Assembly (NCBI RefSeq): GCF_964204645.1 | Contig: NC_134031.1 | Coordinates: 16,179,307 to 16,243,306, forward strand | DNA length: 64,000 nt | Source: Tubulanus polymorphus | Taxonomy: Eukaryota; Nemertea; Palaeonemertea; Tubulaniformes; Tubulanidae | Direction of reading: 5' to 3' | Part shown: one piece after another, positions 44,320 through 56,272 of the stretch | How positions within the stretch are numbered: the first letter of the stretch is position 1 | How the letters are laid out: each line of letters begins with the position of its first letter | Translations under genes and position numbers: made by a program | Notes under the pieces: generated by a model | Databases searched by the model: none | What the model saw: only the letters and a program-made list of their open reading frames with translations | Told to the model about the DNA's origin: nothing

Positions 44320-47087
44320 ATGAGTGTCCGAATTTTGCCGCGAGTTTTCTTAATAAGTTTGCTATTTTCATCGATACGATCTTCAAAAATCTCCAAGGTG
44401 CACCAAAATTTCGGAGGTTTATCAAATTCTGCGATACGCGGTCCATATTTGGCCGAATATGAGAAAATCACGCAGATGGAATGCGCCAAAAGATGTATGA
44501 ATGACAAAGATTGTTCATCGTTTAATTTCAATGATACTTTGTGTCAGTTGAGTTTTCATTTGCCGTATGAAGCAGCGGATTTAGATACAGCAGATGGAAC
44601 TGTCTTTCAATATAAAGTAAGTAGTATAATCTCACGCACGTAAGAGATATACAAATCATATTTTTAAGACACCTTTTTCACTCAGTTACCCTGTCCTGGG
44701 ATGACTGTCATGTGCAACGTATTAGGCCTACTTTCTAAATAATAAATGGCCTAGACTATTCTTCGATTTTCTTGCTATCTTTTGATTTCGATCCTGATTA
44801 AATTTTGCTACGGAATTTGACATTTACATTAATAATTTTTTTCATATTCAAATTGTGGTGGCTATTCCACTTTTCTATCGTAATACGCGATAAACTGGCC
44901 AAGAATCGTCTTTCTATTTCGAATGAAACTACATGTAGCTAGCTTGAAAAATGACGTTTAGTTTGTTCTACCGACTACAAAGTCCTTAAGAAATGAAATA
45001 TTCATTATTATCAATAAATACACAAACACCGTTACAATAACGTTTATTTGTCTATGAATATCTCAATAATCGGGTATACAATATCACATATTCTTTTTTC
45101 TGGCTACAAACTTTTTCAACCTAAATATTGCTCTTTCGCTTTATTTTTCTATCATATGCTGATTGAATTACAATCGAATATATCGTGAAACCACAGGGGC
45201 CTGGTGCAAAAATATGGTTCACCCTTGTTTCCGAGGTATACATTATTAAACCTAGGAAACTGGGGTCAAAATAATATGCGCCAGGCCCCTGAGCGTCAAA
45301 CATAAAATTGTAGAATGTAGATCTGATGTTAAGTCGGTTTTTTTTCAGTGTGCGGATGATGTTAAGTATTGTAGAAAATATGGTAGGTATACATGTATCG
45401 TATGGCACACTTGAATATCCATATCGCCGATATTTTCACGGATGACAAATGATATTTGTATCTGCGATGAAATATTTATGGTAACTTATACAACCAGGGG
45501 CGGATAGGTTTCTGAGTACCGCACGCTCAGCTACGGAAATGGAAAATTCTGAATTCTAGCGCTCCGGCGAGATGCAATCTGCGCACATTCGGGCCATCAA
45601 ATCTATCCTTCTATATGCATCCACAGAATATGGCATTTTGACGGAAGAATGTTCGTTAAAGAAACATGAACAGTTTATTATTTTCGATTTTTCAAATTGA
45701 CAATTTCAATAACTTTTACCAGAGCTTGAAAAATAGAAGGGAACTTCTACAATCCTGAGTACCGCTCAAGCTATAGTAGCGGTTGTAGCGGTAGGCTGGA
45801 TCCGCCTCTACAACACGAAATGTTACATTCCGAGCAAAAAAATCTAAATCGAATCCAATTCCTAAAAAAAGTATCCATGTGTTATCCCTTAGCCCTCGCA
45901 TGTCGACGAAAGGAATTTATTACTGAACGAATCCGTATTTCAGATATTCGCCTGTTTCCAAATCGTTGCGAACATATCGTCGCAAATGGTATCAATGCGG
46001 ATGGCAATTATCGGCTTTATTTGAACAGTATATTCGATGTTGGCGTCTTTGTTTATTGTTATAACATGTCGTCGCAAGAAGGTCCTAAAGCATATTTGAA
46101 TCTTAACTGGGGAAGAGACAAAGGCGAAAACTACGCGATGATATCGGAACCACATTATTCGCAAAATATATCAACGTACGATTTGTATTCGGTGACTTAT
46201 TTCAGGAGAATCCGCATCAACCTAGACGTGAGTATATATATAAAAAAATCCGGTGCGATGCGAAAACGAGTAAGATGTTGTAGATATCACAATATTTTAT
46301 TAATAACATTATTCCAATTTTCCACATAATGCCTCGGAAGGACAACAGATAAATTTAAAAGGAGTGAAAATGAATGTTATTCAAATGATGGGAGATAATT
46401 AACTGTTATGCAAATCTGAAGATTGAAAATTGAGATGAATATAATTTTTACAAGATTGAAAATCAACACGGACATATAAAACAAATTTATTTGTTCAATT
46501 GAAATATTGTGATGAAAATGCGGAGGACTATTTTTTTTCAATTTGATGATTTTTGCTGGATTCCGGAAGGCCTAAATTTCATAAAATTATGAATGTCGTT
46601 TGTGTAAAAAAATTCCTAACATTTTAACATGATATCTTAGACGTATGAGCTTGCAACGGACGATTTCACGTTCGCGGACACCACCACAAATCGATCAGCC
46701 GTTCGTCCAGCCAATTGGAAACCTGCAAATTACGGCGAAGCTGGATCATGCAGCAGCACTGAGGGCGTTATTCGCATAAGCTTATCAACGACGAGATTGC
46801 ATGTACATAAATCTGTAAGCGACAAATAGAACCAAGTATAGTGTTTTAATGTACCTCTGCTTCATGGGAGCACAAGTAAATTTGATAATATTTTTTTTCA
46901 GGTTGACTGGGTGGCTGAAGGAATCAACGCTACTATAACTTTCAAAGATATATCAACGCGACGCAGTAACATAACTATTAGATGTGTCGGTTATTGCGGA
47001 AGCTGTCGACCGAACGTCCCTTTGAAGCTTACTCGTAATAGGCGACCTAAATATCATAAGAAATTGATTAGAAATACCGGTAACTGA
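44320..47087 (+). CDS. GP8: secreted PAN-like + GON-domain protein, intact
   Basis: Exons 44320-44616, 45349-45382, 45944-46227, 46641-46814 and 46902-47087. The product is about 324 aa. The start ATG 44320 gives a signal peptide (RVFLISLLFSSIRSS). The PAN-like motifs are MECAKRCMNDKDC and LCQLSFHL. Exon 2 is 34 nt (CADDVKYCRKY), one codon longer than in the other intact copies. The GON motifs are NRCEHIVANGINADG, YCYNMSSQEGP, YFRRIRINLD, DFTFADTTT and CVGYCGSCRPN, with a basic C-terminal tail. The donors are GTAAGT, GTAGGT, GTGAGT and GTAAGC. It shares long exon 1 and 5 stretches with GP7. Confidence 0.87.
45194..45291. mobile_element. 98-bp MITE with CAGGGGCCTGG termini
   Basis: Inverted ends CAGGGGCCTGGTGCA and TGCGCCAGGCCCCTG with one mismatch, in intron 1 of GP8. 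CAGGGG ends suggest a hAT-type element; no clear 8-bp duplication is visible. Confidence 0.65.
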
Positions 47088-47140
47088 ACATTTTCCAGCA
47101 GTTCTGCGGACGAGACTTCGATATATCCCGACTCTTCTGG

Positions 47141-47146
47141 AATAAA
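47141..47146 (+). promoter_or_regulatory. Candidate polyadenylation signal of GP8
   Basis: AATAAA 54 bases after the GP8 stop codon. Confidence 0.55.
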
Positions 47147-47553
47147 CGCCGTTACAGTTGCGCATATGATAGAACTTTTGAGTGATCAGTTTGTCGAGGT
47201 AATATACTATAATATATCAACTTTATTTTCCCTCGAATTACAACACGATTAAGCATACAAAATTAATAGAATACAAGGGTACTGTTTTATATAAGTGTCA
47301 TCATGGACTCATGGACTAGGGTGATATTCATGTTGTAATAAAAGGGCAGGGTCTTGGAGAAGTAAAATAATGCTTATGTAAAGAACGCCCCTTACATCCA
47401 TACCACACTGGATAGACTTACATCCATAATCACTCTAAGGATAGACATCCAAGGCGCTGATCCAGAGAATGAACCTTGCACTATAGAGTACCTCAAATTT
47501 CTTGAGTAATACCCTTTTCTGAATGAACTCTTTAACTTCTTACTGCCTTACTA

Positions 47554-47613
47554 CATGATTCAAACCTCTTTTGTATATAATTTAGTTTATATACAAAAGA
47601 GGTTTGAATCATG
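47554..47613. repeat. Perfect 27-bp inverted repeat with 6-base loop
   Basis: The arms 47554-47580 and 47587-47613 are exact complements (outermost bases CATGATTCAAACC). The loop is tttagt. It lies in the convergent 3' region between GP8 (plus) and SEC22B (minus). No element or gene containing it was recognised. Confidence 0.8.
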
Positions 47614-47619
47614 AAATAT

Positions 47620-48804
47620 CTTTTGTATATCTTGTATAATTAGTAATGTAAGATAGGGAAATGCTGTAAAATTCCTTTCATCCATCCACGCGCTATGTCA
47701 AATGCAACGCCATAATGGCTAATACGCCTCCAAAAATACCTTGCTGTAACTAAATCAACAACAAGAACTCGCAGTTCATTTCTGTAAAATTTATTTTGAT
47801 TTATACATAATATCATATTCATATGTACACATCTATAGCAGATAAAACCGAGCCACCATAAGCAAGGAATTCGAGGTGACAAAACATTGAGTAAAAACTA
47901 ACTGAAGCGAATTCTGCAGACTTGACTTGCAGTTATTTCAACATCTTTTGAGTCATATTCAATACATATCACTAGTTAATATAATTCAATTATCTTTTGC
48001 ATTACATAGAAATTGTATCGCACAATATTCACTATTTAACTTAAATATAAATTAATGAACCTCCTTTTTAATTGCACTTATTTTCGTCATCTTTTTTTAT
48101 CGAAAAAAAAAACCACACAACAGCACAAGAAAATATCCAATCACCAGCAATAGAAGATAACAAAATCTGTAATAAAATCTATAATCGTCGAGTCAATTCT
48201 TAAGATTTTCATAACATATTCTCGGTCAAATCCCGGTTCGGATAAACGTCGCGTCAAAAACAAAAACTAATTTACAAACTAGCCATCTTAAGTCCACAGC
48301 CTTCACACCCAGCATGAATTCAATAATCACAAAAATATTTTCGATAACAACAGTTTCTTCGCGCTCATTCACTAACTTCTAAATTAGAGACAATTGAATA
48401 AACATGGCCGAACTGGATCGAAAAATACAACCAAAAATCAACTTAATGTATGATATTATCATTACATGACATGTAAGTTTCACGAAATTATCAAGTTTCA
48501 AGTTTTTATCATGTTAACGTTCATATTGTAAATGCAAGCATTGCCGTTCGGAAATAAAATTTTACTGCTGAATTGTCTATCTCCGCACACTTTTTGGGTA
48601 CGCAATTGCAAGGCTTTTCAGTGATCGAGACCGATCGAGAGGAATCAATAAATGACCGGCAACAGAGTATCCGCGATACCGCCATACTCGTCGCGTACTT
48701 ATTCTCAAACGACAATCTCCGATGGTGATATCGCTGATCAATCGTTTCCGTCGGAAACAAAAACTGAATTATCGTAGCGATCGTAGTCGTTCCGGAAAGT
48801 GGAC
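47620..48804. other. Likely SEC22B 3' UTR and intergenic DNA
   Basis: AT-rich sequence after the SEC22B stop on the minus strand. TTTATT motifs (minus-strand AATAAA), such as the one near 47790, could end the SEC22B transcript. No coding signal is seen. Confidence 0.4.
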
Positions 48805-51800
48805 TTAAAACCACCAGAATCGTATATACAGGAAGAATATCACGATGATGACGGCGGCGGCGCCGACTTTCGCGTACATCGAGCGCAGGTTTAGATATTT
48901 CGCGTCCTGGCGATATTTCTGCGATAGCGTTGACAACGAACTCGCTTTATCGTCCAAAACTGAAATGAGATGAAAATCCGTGAATTTGCGAAAGACTTGC
49001 CTTCACTATCAACAGGGTTACATCGGACTGAGGATGACAACTAAAAATCGGGAACTGCTTCAATATCAATAGGGTTAGAATTACCAATATACGCAAGTAT
49101 CAACTAACACTTGAGGCCAGTTTAACGAACTGCTAAAACCTTTGACCCGGGGGCTTACTCAATTGATAATGAGCTAGCCCCCGGGTTATAGTTGAATAAT
49201 TTGTTACACGGACATTTCAGAAAGAAAGCTTCCACCAATAAACCAATTTGAAATTTTAAAAAATAAATCTCTGAAGACAGGTAGAAGCAATCTATCTAAG
49301 GCACCATGTAACAGAATTTATTGTGGGTCTTTTTTATGAAGAGCGATACATGTATATGCCATAAAGAAAGGGTTGTTGTAGTAAATGTTTATTGTAAGCT
49401 AGTAAAACATACGTACCTGAAAGGTTTTCCCCCCTCTGAAGCACATCGTCTAAGTTTTGTACCATAATTCTCTGCACGTCTTGCAGTTCAGTGTTTAAAG
49501 CGCTCAAATTCCGTCGAGCTCGAGAATCTAAATACGATTTCTTTGCTTTCTGAATGTATGTGTCTTAAAAGAGAAAATGACAAGTTAAATCAATATTGAC
49601 CTGGTAACATATCTGTGGAATTTAGCTCTCTACATAGGATAGGCCTATCCTTCCGTGGAGAAAACTAACTAAAATGTACACTAAAACTTGTTGCGTAAGT
49701 CAGGAAAATTGGGACCGACAGAATGTGTCCGACTTAGGAACATTCTGGAGTACTGGTAAGTCAGATTTAGGGACATTTAATGAAGAAACCATTTGACTTA
49801 GCTTTCTACATAGGATAACCTTCCGGGGGGAAAACTAACCAGCCAACTACATGATAGTTTGAATTGTTGTCCTCATTGAAAACATGAAGTAACCAATAGC
49901 AATTACACTAAAAATTTGAGTTTTACATTTTTGTGTCACCGAGCCCTGGCCGACTTTTTAACTTTTGGGTATCAAATATTTTGTCTGGCTTAGACCGAGT
50001 ATCCGATTTAAAAAATCCGTTTTAAAGAGAGATTTTGATGATTGAACTGGAAAATTCCCGACCTGGAAATTCCTTACAACCGGTCTGATTTTCCGACTTA
50101 TGCAGTGTTTTAATGCACGAGTAAATACGGATGAAACTATTTACCGAACTCTATGAAACTGTAAGGTCTCGATACTGTATCTACCCTCTGACCGTACTGT
50201 TGAGTGAACTCATTCTGTAAATCTTCTAAGTATGAAAACGCGAGACGTTTGGAAAAACTTTGTTCGCACAAAACCAAGAACACGACGCCTCTTTCGATCA
50301 GATAACTGAAATTGAGTAGAACAGAAATAGTTTTTGGGAGTTAATGTTACTCATTAGGTTAAGACAGCCACCTTTCAGCGGCGCAGCTACCGGTGCGGTT
50401 GGTCCGACATATGACGGACCAATAATTACCAAAGTGGTACTTCTGATTCGTTCAAATTTGCATTAAAAAATTTGGAGGGGGGTTTAGTTTAGGTTTCGAT
50501 TTTTCTCGAAGTCACAGTCCCGTGAACTGCATCGGGGCAAGAAATCATTTTCGCATTGCCTGATCGCGGCATTTCATCATTTATCGCATCTGGCAATGGA
50601 ATGCTCGTGAGCAAGGGGAAGGTTGTTGTTTTCTAGGGATTCGAATCTAACTGATCTCACTTTATGTATCTATGATTTGGATATTGTCAGAGCCATCCTT
50701 TTCATTGACTCCAGACATAAACAACAAACGATCGACCGCGTGTGGCAGCAGTCTAGTCTTATTTTGTCATTAGTCAATGCATGCTGGAAAATGGGCCTCA
50801 GATGCCCCAAGAACCCCTTGAAATTTCAAAAAGGACCCCCAAACCCCCCTTAAGGGCTTTGCACCTTCGGTGCTCGCGACCGCTGGCCTAGCATGTCGGA
50901 CCAATAATTATTTGTTTGCTACTCCTCTGCCTTTCTGCTATGTTGTGCTAGTGTTATTTCAGATGAGGGTTATGGCTAGTTAATTTGCAGAAGCCCCTTG
51001 GTGACATACAAGATAATCTTTTCACAATTCTGACTTATTATGTCGAACATGAAATTTGACTTATTTTTATGTAGAAATTCCAGTTATTATGTCGAATTTC
51101 GAGATAATAAGTCTACATGAAAATAACACAAAATTCGACATAATTTACTCGAAATTCGACTTATTATGTCAAATTTCAAGATAATAAGTCGAAATTTGAC
51201 ATAATAAGTCGAAACTGTGAAAACATTATCTCGTATGTCACCTAGGGGCTTCCGTACTAATTACCTAATCGTGACGTTGGAGGCCAGTTTTTATTATCGG
51301 ATAAGCTCATGCGTTATCTCAAATATCCGATTGTGAAACTAAAATCCACAGACAGGTTACTGACTAGCTTTGGCTAGGCTTGGGACATTACCATAAGGGA
51401 CACCTGGTTAGTACCTAATGATATTGGTGGTAAGCTTTTATAATCGCATGGGCTTATACCAACCGGTGAAAATATCCGATCGTGAAACTAAACCACAGAC
51501 AGGTTACTGACAAAGGGACACCTAAATCGCTTATTTGCGCTACGTAAGAATGATACTTACTGGAATAAATATGTGCCCGATTGTAACGTACATCTCTGTG
51601 GAGACTGGTTGTTTATCTTTTTAAATAGTTGCTTCGCTTGGTTTTGATATTCCATTAAACTGCGACCGGTCTGAAAATACAAAATAGTTCAGGTGGTCAG
51701 GTGTAGGCCTACTTAGTGACTTAATCATTGGTATTACTGTTATAGCTTTAACAGTCTGATTCAACTGTGATGGTTCATATAGGCCTACACTGTTTGTGAA

Positions 51801-53416
51801 ATATCCGAATTTGAAACAAGTAGACCTACAGTCCCAGACAATCCGGTTAGGCCCCTATTGACTAAAACTGCAGTCCATAGATTCACCAAGTCCTGGAGCG
51901 TGTGTATGCATTACTGCGCAAAACTTGTACGCCTAAACCACCTGTTGTAACATAAGTCTGAAATCACGACGTTAGGTCTAACTGCAGTTTAAGTCACCAC
52001 CCTTTCCACTATGTGGCACTAGTATGTGTTATTAAAGATTATGGTTGGGTTTAGTTAGTTACCTAATCGTTGGTGGTAAGCTTTTTATAATCGGATGGGC
52101 TTATACCAACGTTAGGGATGACAAGGGCCAAAACTCGGTTGAAAAAAGTAACACTTCAAAAATATACTTTCTATTCACTTCAGTCCATAATTAATGGCTT
52201 AATTCACAAACTAACACAGGTACCTTTCGAAATAATCCAATTTTATGTATGTTTCGAGTGATTAATCAACATTATTTTGAGAAATTAATTTCTCAGCAAA
52301 TTTCGCCATTAGCCGCCATTTCTCTGTATTACACATGTGACATGATAAGACAAGGGGACCTACAAGGATTTTTATAAAACTTCCAAGACGAAACGACAAT
52401 TTTTATTTTTGATGGTTTTCCAACTAACATTTCAAATCTTCGTGTTTTCCAAGATAAATAATGAAGTAATAAATTTTGGTAAAAGAAAAATGGGAATAAG
52501 TGTTGATTTCTTAATTTTTTCAATTTCGTCGTTTCGCTTCGTGAGTTTGTGCTGTTGTCCTGGCCTCAGTCCACAGGTGCCAGCACCTCCAGTAATTTTC
52601 AAAATGGCAGCTGTTGACTGGACGGAAATTTACTCTCACTTTATGGCCGATTTGCACATGGATTAAGATCGTCAGGTGAGGTGTTATAGGTATCAGACAA
52701 ACTACGAATCTGTTGTGCGTCGATTACAGCAAAAATTAGACGGATATCTTAAGAGACAATGAAATGCCAGGCAAATTACTCGTCAGTCAAATTGGCTGAC
52801 GAAGATTTCATACAAAAATGACCTTCCCATTCCTGACTGTGGTTTGTGAAAATATCCGATCGTGAAACTAAACCACAGACAGGTTACTGACTAGGTTGGG
52901 TTTGGGTTAGGTACATAACCAAAAGTGACACCTAAGTGGCCCTACAACTTTGGGAACAACAACGGCAATGGAAGGCATAACATCAGGCACCAACAAGGTG
53001 AATTCATAGGTCGACAGTCCAATTTAAATTGCAACCAGACATTTACCAAGAACCTTAGTGTCTGGTGTACCACAGTTGGTTACACTAGGATTGTAGAGCA
53101 ACTGAGATCACTGCGCAACCACTGGCTGAATCCGGACAGTCTGAGTCTGGTCATTAACTAAACCATTAAACGTTAAAAACCATCTCAATAAGTAGCCAGC
53201 AGTTCTGTAGTCGGTCTGAATACCAGACGTTGGTACAGTCACCTACTGTTAGAGGAACAACTGCTCGAGCCTAACAGTTCTAGCTGTAGTAACAAGTAAA
53301 CGATTTAAAGACAGACTACATCAGATATACTTGACACTTACTCCTTCATCTTCTTGCATCGATGCAGCTAACGGTAAACCGTCAGCCAGCCGTGCAATCA
53401 TCGTCATCAACACCAT
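48805..53416 (-). CDS. SEC22B: Vesicle-trafficking R-SNARE SEC22B, complete
   Basis: Minus-strand exons 53416-53342, 51670-51561, 50305-50145, 49563-49417 and 48959-48805. The phases are continuous (0,2,1,1) and sum to 215 aa, the usual SEC22B length. The protein opens [20 protein letters not shown]. It has a longin domain ([23 protein letters not shown]), a SNARE helix ([20 protein letters not shown]) whose zero-layer residue is Arg, and a C-terminal membrane anchor ([20 protein letters not shown]). In animals and yeast, SEC22 is the ER-Golgi R-SNARE that pairs with syntaxin-5/18-type partners. It is a conserved housekeeping gene unrelated to its neighbours. Intron 1 (1.67 kb) holds repeat R fragments and other low-copy repeats. 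Confidence 0.95.
49145..49186. repeat. Small GC-rich hairpin in a SEC22B intron
   Basis: The arms ACCCGGGGGCT and AGCCCCCGGGT, perfect over 11 bp, surround an AT-rich loop. It lies in the last intron of SEC22B and may be a tiny MITE. Confidence 0.6.
50991..51251. mobile_element. MITE with AAGCCCC termini and internal palindromes
   Basis: About 55-bp inverted ends begin AAGCCCCT(T/A)GGTGACATAC. The interior is built from repeated 'gacttattatgtcgaa' and its complement. About 260 bp in a SEC22B intron. Confidence 0.7.
51285..51530. repeat. Dispersed repeat R, two adjacent copies
   Basis: 'aatatccgat(c/t)gtgaaacta' followed by 'ccacagacaggttactgac' occurs twice, near 51330-51365 and 51470-51510. 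Other fragments lie at 7094-7230, 52055-52110 and 52840-52920. Confidence 0.65.
52055..52110. repeat. Dispersed repeat R fragment
   Basis: 'cctaatcgttggtggtaagc' and 'cggatgggcttataccaac' match the other R copies. Located in SEC22B intron 1. Confidence 0.55.
52840..52920. repeat. Dispersed repeat R fragment
   Basis: 'aaaatatccgatcgtgaaac' followed by 'accacagacaggttactgac', in SEC22B intron 1. Confidence 0.65.
53045..53125. repeat. Dispersed repeat shared with 37910-37990
   Basis: About 80 bp at high identity to 37910-37990, containing 'accaagaaccttagtgtct'. It lies in SEC22B intron 1. Confidence 0.6.
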
Positions 53417-53998
53417 CTTTCCTTTCTATCCGTTTTTCAAGCAGAAATTCAACACAATCGAGTCTAAATTCTCGTTTACATACAGAAAATTCGTCGTAAT
53501 CGAAGGTGACGTGTTACCAGTAGTACTATTAAGCGCACGAAACCGATGGGTTTATAAATTGAATTGAATTTATCTTATCCGGCTTATATTAATTTTTATA
53601 GGGAAACATAGGCGCTATTGCACTTTCGTTCATTCTCCCAAAAATGTTTATTTCTGCATATTATCCAGCTAGGAAGCCGATATTATTGTGGAAACCAAAT
53701 ATGGTGATGAATGTTCCAGTAGCATTAAATTCAGCAACATACTTTTTGTCCAAAAGCAAAATTCTAAAATGAGGCGTCATCAAACGTTTTCACTGATTTG
53801 AAGTTACAACTAGAGTAAACTAGGATCAGATGGACATAAACTACCATGGACATTGTCATCGGTCCCTATTCGAAAAGTGGCCACTGCTGGATCTCCTTGC
53901 CCAAGGGATCGGGCGACCTGGTCAATTCTACAACACAAGTTGGGTGATTGATTATTTTTGAAAATCAGCTCTGCGATTATGCATTGCATCTAATTTTG

Positions 53999-54066
53999 TA
54001 TTGAGCTTCAGAATAAGTTGAAAATAACGATTGCAGATTTTAAGATTTTTCTGAATATCTTGAATG
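53999..54066 (-). pseudogene. Relic of a glutamate-receptor S2 exon (unit A)
   Basis: The stretch 'gcttcagaataag...gaaaataacgattgcaga...tttctgaat' matches, with decay, the intact exon at 61281-61383. It precedes the unit A GPCR exactly as a similar relic near 57930-57985 precedes the unit B GPCR. Confidence 0.6.
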
Positions 54067-54560
54067 AACTCTTTTACTTTTACATGGGATTCAGAATATA
54101 ACACGCGAAAATTGTATCGTCGGCACGTTTACCGTCATTACCCAAACCCCGGAACGAATGCAAAGCCGGAGTGAGTTAATAACGACAATTTATATGTGCG
54201 ACAAAGATAATGATACCGTATATACCGAAGGTTTCGAAAGTTTTGATAACGGCCTTTGAAATTGTTCAGGCATAATCAATAGCTGTAGTGTGTAGTTTAC
54301 ATCTCTATTTCGTCAGATTGGTCAGAGATCAGTCATCTCATCTCACTCTTACACAACACACATTCTAAATCGTCGTTATTGTTTCGTAATTTAAACCATT
54401 AAAGAAACGAGATATTTGATTCATGACAAGATAAGGTTTCAAAGGTTGTTTTGGCATTTAATCTCTCTCTACACGATCATACCCGGATTGTCGGTATCAC
54501 GACTGTAAGTAGGAAAGATTCAATCTCGTGTGTTCTCCGAAATCAGTTAGCTTTGCGACG

Positions 54561-55805
54561 ATGTTAAATGCTACGGTTATAAGGGCATGGTTTAAATCTG
54601 CGCTGAAATATAAATGGTTTACAGACACTGTATATCCCTACGTTCAATTGTCTCGTTTTTATCTGGTAAATTTCGTCGAGCCCGTCGTTTATCACCTGGC
54701 TTTTATTTTCAACATTTTCACGATAATCGTTTTACTAAAATGTCGAAGAAAACAGTCCGTACGCTGTACTTTCAGTTATCTTTTCACGTTGGCCATTTGC
54801 GACTTTATCTACGTCTGTACCCGACTGAAGAAGATGCCACTTCTCATCATCAGCGCGCTTTCATTCATCTTCAAAAGATCACATATCTCCGATTGTAAAG
54901 TGTTGGATATCACGTTGTCCGATTTAAATCACGACTTCGATATTAGGTATCATCTGCCTGATTATCCAAATTGCCCAAAAAGTGCACAGTATTACTTCAA
55001 ATTATATTTCTTCATTGAGGCAAAGTACCCGCTATGCGTAGTTTATCAATGGCTAAGGCCGTTAACCCCGGTTACTAACTGGATTATTGTTCTCATCGCC
55101 GGTGAGAGATTTCTGTCGATTAAAGCACCTTTTACCCATAGAAATATTTTCACCGTTCGTAACGTCAGTCGCACGACCCTCAGCTGCGCGTTAGTAACGT
55201 TTTGCTACGCACAAAGCGCTTTCGAACTATTCATACGTAATTACCCGCGCAAAGGAAAAACAACGGTCTGGTTTAACGGAAAAAATCGAACTTTAATCAA
55301 CGAAAACGTCGTTTTCTGGGTATGCACGACGGTTCCAGGGGTCAGTCTCACCAGAAATCAAAGTCGTCTGCTATATGCGATTAATTACATCATCGGCGAA
55401 TTTGTTCCGTCGCTTCTCATCATGATCATAACGCCATTGACCGCTCTATCGTGGTCGAAAAAATCGGACATATCCTCGACACGCGCTCGAACGAACAGAC
55501 ACGCTAACAAAACGTTACTTTACGTAACGTTTGAATTCTTGATTCTCGTGGCCCCGTATTCAGTTTGTATATCACTAAACTCAATCGGCTCGTACTTAAT
55601 ACCGAAAAGACCGCTCGTGTACCTGCTTCCGCCGGAAGTACCTTTCTACTTGTCAAACCTATCGACTATCGTCGGTAGGGCGTTCGAATTTTTCCGAAGA
55701 ATGATTTATTGCATTAATTTTTTCATCTATCTTCACACGATGCCGGTATTCAGAAAAACATTTATAGAGCTCTTCGTTTTCAAGCGTCGACGAATTTGTA
55801 AATAG
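54561..55805 (+). CDS. Class A GPCR paralogue a, single exon, orphan
   Basis: ATG at 54561 (MLNATVIRAWF) to TAG, 414 aa, no intron. The upstream in-frame extension lacks an ATG. TM1 is VYHLAFIFNIFTIIVLL (N present, no GN pair). TM3 ends VLIAGERFLSIKAPF, so the DRY motif is ERF. TM7 reads MIYCINFFIYL, an NPxxY variant. The extracellular loop between TM2 and TM3 is unusually long (about 70 residues) and holds several Cys. The C-tail is short and basic (FVFKRRRICK). It has a near twin at 58464-59705, including 5' and 3' flanks. The ligand is unknown. A very divergent invertebrate receptor family is the best description. Confidence 0.82.
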   Translation: MLNATVIRAWFKSALKYKWFTDTVYPYVQLSRFYLVNFVEPVVYHLAFIFNIFTIIVLLKCRRKQSVRCTFSYLFTLAICDFIYVCTRLKKMPLLIISALSFIFKRSHISDCKVLDITLSDLNHDFDIRYHLPDYPNCPKSAQYYFKLYFFIEAKYPLCVVYQWLRPLTPVTNWIIVLIAGERFLSIKAPFTHRNIFTVRNVSRTTLSCALVTFCYAQSAFELFIRNYPRKGKTTVWFNGKNRTLINENVVFWVCTTVPGVSLTRNQSRLLYAINYIIGEFVPSLLIMIITPLTALSWSKKSDISSTRARTNRHANKTLLYVTFEFLILVAPYSVCISLNSIGSYLIPKRPLVYLLPPEVPFYLSNLSTIVGRAFEFFRRMIYCINFFIYLHTMPVFRKTFIELFVFKRRRICK

Positions 55806-56272
55806 TGTTTATATGCTGTTGTTGTTTGCTATGTGAATTTTGATAGCGTCTGACGATTAAAATGGAATCGAGCAGTTATGAATTTACACGATACAAAAAA
55901 TGGACGAATTTTAATTTGATCAACAAAACCTTTTCCTATTTCCGTGTGCGGCGTACCATTTCATTCATTTCATTTTTATTGTTCCACAAAAACATGTTTT
56001 ACACAGAACATTCATACATTTAATTTCAACAGTAGATGGCATTGTACCTGAACTAGATAGAAATAACGTAGAAACAAGCGGCAATCTACAAAGTGTTTTC
56101 AATCAATCCAGATTCGTCAAATCCGGATTAGAATGAATTTGTGTCGACACTAGATGATACAACTACTAACTAGAATAGCATATACGAACTCATGTAGGGT
56201 GGGGTTTGGTCGGTCAAGGTTGGTTACCCTTCCTCTTATTGTCATTTTCTAGCATCGCTATTTACGGTTCAT

